Assembly (NCBI GenBank): GCA_045126515.1
Contig: JBGVOM010000009.1
Location: 1-6,246 of the forward strand
Direction: 5' to 3'
Source: RUG11237 sp045126515
GTDB taxonomy: Bacteria > Bacillota > Clostridia > Lachnospirales > Lachnospiraceae
DNA length: 6,246 bases
Made by a program: the position numbers and the translations under genes. Shown one piece after another: positions 3,609 to 6,246 of this stretch. Numbering within the stretch: the first letter of the stretch is position 1; every line of letters starts with the position of its first letter. Below the pieces are notes generated by a model. That model had not been told where the DNA came from, made no database searches, and worked only from the letters and a program-made list of their open reading frames with translations.

Positions 3609-5934
3609 ACATTACGTTGGTATCTTTCACTCTGCGTTCGAAAAAGTGGCTCAGAGCAATTAAAGGCTGTCTGAATACTGTACCAAACAGCAGGGAAAAC
3701 GGCAGATAGACTACCATTTTTAAAAGCCCCAGCACATAGGTGTTTTCGTATAAGCCGCCGATGGTTTCGCGCATTGCAGTAATACCATGGGTAAATGGCA
3801 GAAATGGATTGATTTTATTAAAGAAGCTCGGTGTAACTTCAATTGGGAAGGTACCGCCGGCACCTGCAACCTGCAGTACTAATAAGATAACTGCAATGGC
3901 TTTTCCTACATCACCAAAGGAAATGGTAAGGGTATATACAACATTAGAGAATACAATGGCTGCAACCACACCTGCAAGAACGAAAAGCCCCGGATGTAAG
4001 CATTGTATTTTCAAAATATATAAATCACCAAGACAGGCAATCAATGCCTGAATTGTGGCAAAGAGCATAAATATCATATAACGTCCAAGATACAGCTGAT
4101 GATGCTTGTATTCCGAAAGATCCAGAGAATCATCCGATTTAGCATCACATTTTAAAATGGAAACCAGAACCAGTCCTCCTACCCAAAGACATAGTATTGT
4201 GTAGAAAGGAGAAAGGGCAGAGCCATAATTTTCAATGGTGTAAATTTTATTGGTATTCAGTTCTACTGGAGAAGATAGAAATTCACCGATTTCTTCCGGA
4301 GAATTCTGATATTCCTCCAAATTCACACCCAGCACATTTTCTAACTTATCTTTCCAGTCGATTGCCAGTGTGTCATCAATTTTCCCCTCTACTTCCTGCA
4401 ACTGGGAAACTACATTTCCCTCTAACTGGCTTAAATTGGTCTTGGCATTGTTCAGACGTTCCTTTGAATTTTTCATTAGGTGTATAAGGCTGTTGATTGA
4501 GGAAGAAGATGACGTCAAGGTGCTCTTGGTTCCTTCGATATTAGCATTTACAACTGGTAATGCAAGCTGTAAAGAATTTACAACGCCTATAATGTTATCA
4601 AGGTTCTGACCAAGTGTTGCAGCTAGAGATGCGATTTCACCAGAAGTGGAAGACTTAAATGCGCCGAAAGCATCGTCGATAAGTCTTTTATTTTCCTCTG
4701 CCAGCTGTTTTAGCTCTGCGGACTGTTTTTTTGACAATTCTTGATTCTGCGCTAATTCTGTGGAAGCAGAAGCCAGTGAAGTCTGTAACTTTGTCAAAGA
4801 AGTTCTGGTTGTGTTTAATTTCGCCAGTAATGTTTGAACATTTGGCAGGGCAGCAATTGTGGAATTGCTGTTTAAAATGGCAATCATTTGATCCGTAATG
4901 GAAATCAGTGTGGTCAGCCTGCCGGAAGCAGCGGTGAGATAATTTGCTGCCGTGGCGGCATCTTCATTGGCGGAAGCCAGTGCCTGTTCGATGGTTTCCT
5001 TGGTACTGCCGGAAGCAGTAGAAACTGATTCAAATGCTATAGATAATGTAGACGATAAATTGTTTAAAGTAGAACCAATGGTGGCAACATTTTCTGCGGA
5101 GGTACTCTGGGATGCAATAGCAGAAGAAACTGCCTGGTCTGTCAAGGTCAATGTGTTCTGTACGGTAGAGAGCAAAGAATTCACAGAAGAGGCTGTGGAA
5201 TTAAATGTTTCTAAAGTAACAATGAAATTATCAAATGTGCCGTTGATATCATCAATCAGACTGATGACTTCATCCACAGAAGAAAAATCTACCGATTCAG
5301 AGAGTTTTTTGTCCATTCCGGAATATTCCGTAATACCTGCATTGTCTAAATCATTGGTTATCTGTAAGAGAGCTTCTCCCAACACACGGCAGGATTCGCT
5401 GATAAAGGTAGCGTTGACTTTCTGCTGAATGACACTGACACCTTTGTCTGTGATTTTAGGTGCAATGGCATTTTTCTTTTCGTTTACATAATAATCAATG
5501 GACGGTTTGGTGATAGTGGGAGTCAGAATACTGGCAATGTTCTGACTGAAATCTTCAGGAATCACTACGGCGGCATAGTAAGTGCCGGAACGCACGCCCT
5601 GAATGGCATCATCCTTGTGGGTAAATACCCAGCCAATCTGATTGTTTTCTGCCAGACTCTGGATAATACTGTCTCCGATGTTTAATTCTAATCCACGGAT
5701 GGTATAACCTTTGTCAACGTTGGCAACTGCCACGGAAATATAATTGGTGTTTCCATATGGATCCCAGCTGGCAAGAATGTTAAACCATGCATAAAGAGAT
5801 GGTAGAAGCATAACGCCAAGTGCCACAATGGTAGCTGTGAGATTGGTAAAAATTTTCCGCATATCATGTTTGAAAATTTTAATAATGCGGGTAATAGTAA
5901 CCTTTACGGCTGTAAAAAAGTTTTTCATTTTCAT
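3607..5934 (-). CDS. YhgE/Pip-family membrane protein (ABC-2-type C-terminal membrane domain)
   Basis: The 775-residue product has the YhgE/Pip layout: a short cytoplasmic N-terminus, one helix (about 34-53), a conserved segment just after it (YAWFNILASWDPYGNT, 48-63), a long external domain, then five C-terminal helices (about 572-596, 616-640, 647-668, 676-694, 731-755) resembling ABC-2 permease domains, with the typical GGTFPIEVTPSFFNKINPFLPFTHGI-type stretch near 693-718. The central part (about 220-520) is rich in Ser, Thr, Ala, Asn and Leu, probably extended helical coils. Relatives include lactococcal phage infection protein Pip and, more distantly, B. subtilis YueB and the type VII secretion component EsaA. 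The cellular role of most family members is unknown; no ATPase or secretion genes are visible here. ATG 5934 is chosen because GGGGG lies six bases upstream. A longer frame to 6051 would run through the promoter and lacks a ribosome binding site. Confidence 0.92.
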   Translation of the reverse strand: MKMKNFFTAVKVTITRIIKIFKHDMRKIFTNLTATIVALGVMLLPSLYAWFNILASWDPYGNTNYISVAVANVDKGYTIRGLELNIGDSIIQSLAENNQIGWVFTHKDDAIQGVRSGTYYAAVVIPEDFSQNIASILTPTITKPSIDYYVNEKKNAIAPKITDKGVSVIQQKVNATFISESCRVLGEALLQITNDLDNAGITEYSGMDKKLSESVDFSSVDEVISLIDDINGTFDNFIVTLETFNSTASSVNSLLSTVQNTLTLTDQAVSSAIASQSTSAENVATIGSTLNNLSSTLSIAFESVSTASGSTKETIEQALASANEDAATAANYLTAASGRLTTLISITDQMIAILNSNSTIAALPNVQTLLAKLNTTRTSLTKLQTSLASASTELAQNQELSKKQSAELKQLAEENKRLIDDAFGAFKSSTSGEIASLAATLGQNLDNIIGVVNSLQLALPVVNANIEGTKSTLTSSSSSINSLIHLMKNSKERLNNAKTNLSQLEGNVVSQLQEVEGKIDDTLAIDWKDKLENVLGVNLEEYQNSPEEIGEFLSSPVELNTNKIYTIENYGSALSPFYTILCLWVGGLVLVSILKCDAKSDDSLDLSEYKHHQLYLGRYMIFMLFATIQALIACLGDLYILKIQCLHPGLFVLAGVVAAIVFSNVVYTLTISFGDVGKAIAVILLVLQVAGAGGTFPIEVTPSFFNKINPFLPFTHGITAMRETIGGLYENTYVLGLLKMVVYLPFSLLFGTVFRQPLIALSHFFERRVKDTNVM

Positions 5935-5963
5935 AATGTTCCCCCTAATATTCTTCATTATTT

Positions 5964-5992
5964 TATATATGTATAAAATAATTGTATGACAA
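5964..5992 (-). promoter_or_regulatory. Promoter of the YhgE/Pip-type gene
   Basis: On the minus strand TTGTCA (5992-5987) and TATATA (5969-5964) are separated by 17 bases. The start would be near 5957, giving a leader of about 23 bases that includes the GGGGG ribosome binding site. The -35 overlaps one of two TGTCA direct repeats spaced 10 bases apart (5987-5991 and 5997-6001). Confidence 0.65.
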
Positions 5993-6001
5993 GAAGTGAC
6001 A

Positions 6002-6246
6002 GAAAGCAACAAAATTGAGCGGAGTAAAAAAAATAATAAAAAAACTTGCAAAAGGGTACTCTATTTGTGATAGAATAGGTAATGCAGTGTGTCAGATTGC
6101 TAAATGAAAATGTTCATAGAAAAAATTACACAAAAAAAAGTTTAAGTTTTTTGAAAAATTGTGCATTACGGAAATTTTTTCGAAGCTTGGTTAATTTGAA
6201 AATTAAGTACTTGAATAGTAGGAAAGTAATGTGTATACTCTTATTG
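6002..6246. other. A+T-rich intergenic region with candidate control sites
   Basis: No gene is seen on either strand in 5935-6246. Beyond the leftward promoter described separately, it holds CTATT/AATAG arms (6061-6078), ATGAA/TTCAT arms (6104-6117), a 16-bp palindrome TTAATTT-GA-AAATTAA (6191-6206), and a rightward promoter at the right edge. The A and T runs between 6118 and 6180 may be curved DNA or an UP-type activating region, which cannot be judged by eye. Confidence 0.6.
6211..6239 (+). promoter_or_regulatory. Rightward sigma-A promoter for a gene beyond the right edge
   Basis: TTGAAT (6211-6216) and TATACT (6234-6239) are spaced by exactly 17 bases, a good match to the consensus. Transcription would begin at about 6246, the last base of the window. 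A 16-bp palindrome ends five bases upstream of the -35, suggesting a regulated promoter for a divergent neighbour. Confidence 0.65.

Noticed and set aside
4952..5428. 158-codon open frame on the plus strand inside the YhgE/Pip-type gene
   Set aside because: It is a shadow of the Ser/Thr/Ala-rich coding strand, with no independent start signals or recognisable domain.
5935..6051. 39-residue N-terminal extension of the YhgE/Pip-type protein
   Set aside because: There is no ribosome binding site at that start, and the region contains the -35/-10 pair at 5992-5964.
6046..6078. Rightward promoter TTGCAA...TAGAAT with CTATT/AATAG arms
   Set aside because: The spacing is 19 bases to TAGAAT, or 17 to the poor GATAGA, and no gene follows within the window; the arms are only 5 bp.
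1..6246. CRISPR array, tRNA, rRNA or known riboswitch
   Set aside because: No regularly spaced repeats, cloverleaf-like sequence or recognisable aptamer core was seen on either strand.

Overview
The window looks like a chromosomal stretch from a low-GC Gram-positive anaerobe of the Clostridia, most likely a Lachnospiraceae gut bacterium. This is inferred from the A+T-rich intergenic DNA, strong AGGAG/GGGGG ribosome binding sites, sigma-A-type promoters, U-tract hairpin terminators, and the protein families present (DUF2812-like membrane protein, LytTR response regulator, SmtB/ArsR repressor, YhgE/Pip). No species can be named from sequence alone.

Layout. Bases 1-138 hold no gene of their own but look like the outer end of an inserted element whose gene reads leftwards out of the window: two tandem hairpins, an extended -10 promoter, a strong Shine-Dalgarno, and a 10-bp inverted repeat that would pair with that Shine-Dalgarno only in transcripts entering from outside. 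Directly beside it is a five-helix membrane protein gene (196-1296, +). Its reading frame continues upstream of the ATG to a stop at 139-141, and this upstream part reads like the tail of a DUF2812 domain, so the gene appears to have lost its 5' part at the element boundary. It converges on a LytTR-family response regulator (1328-2059, -) across a shared bidirectional terminator.

Between 2060 and 2451 lie the regulator's promoter, a promoter-terminator pair that could make a ~90-nt RNA of unknown function, and the promoter/operator of an ArsR/SmtB-type metal-sensing repressor (2452-2814, +). The repressor is followed after 18 nt by a HAD-superfamily hydrolase (2833-3573, +), probably in one operon. 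The repressor keeps a complete alpha-5 zinc ligand set and part of the alpha-3 set, and a TATGAA/TTCATA operator sits at the predicted transcription start, so autorepression relieved by Zn(II) or a similar ion is expected. The hydrolase is a less usual partner than a metal transporter.

A second bidirectional terminator separates this operon from a large convergent gene (3607-5934, -) for a YhgE/Pip-type membrane protein with a long Ser/Thr-rich external domain. Upstream of it, 5935-6246 contains its promoter, two palindromes, and at the extreme right edge a good rightward promoter for a gene outside the window. I see no tRNA, rRNA, CRISPR array or complete defence cassette. The most interesting points are the apparent element end with its Shine-Dalgarno-sequestering repeat, the truncated DUF2812 gene beside it, the metal-sensor/HAD pairing, and the candidate small RNA.
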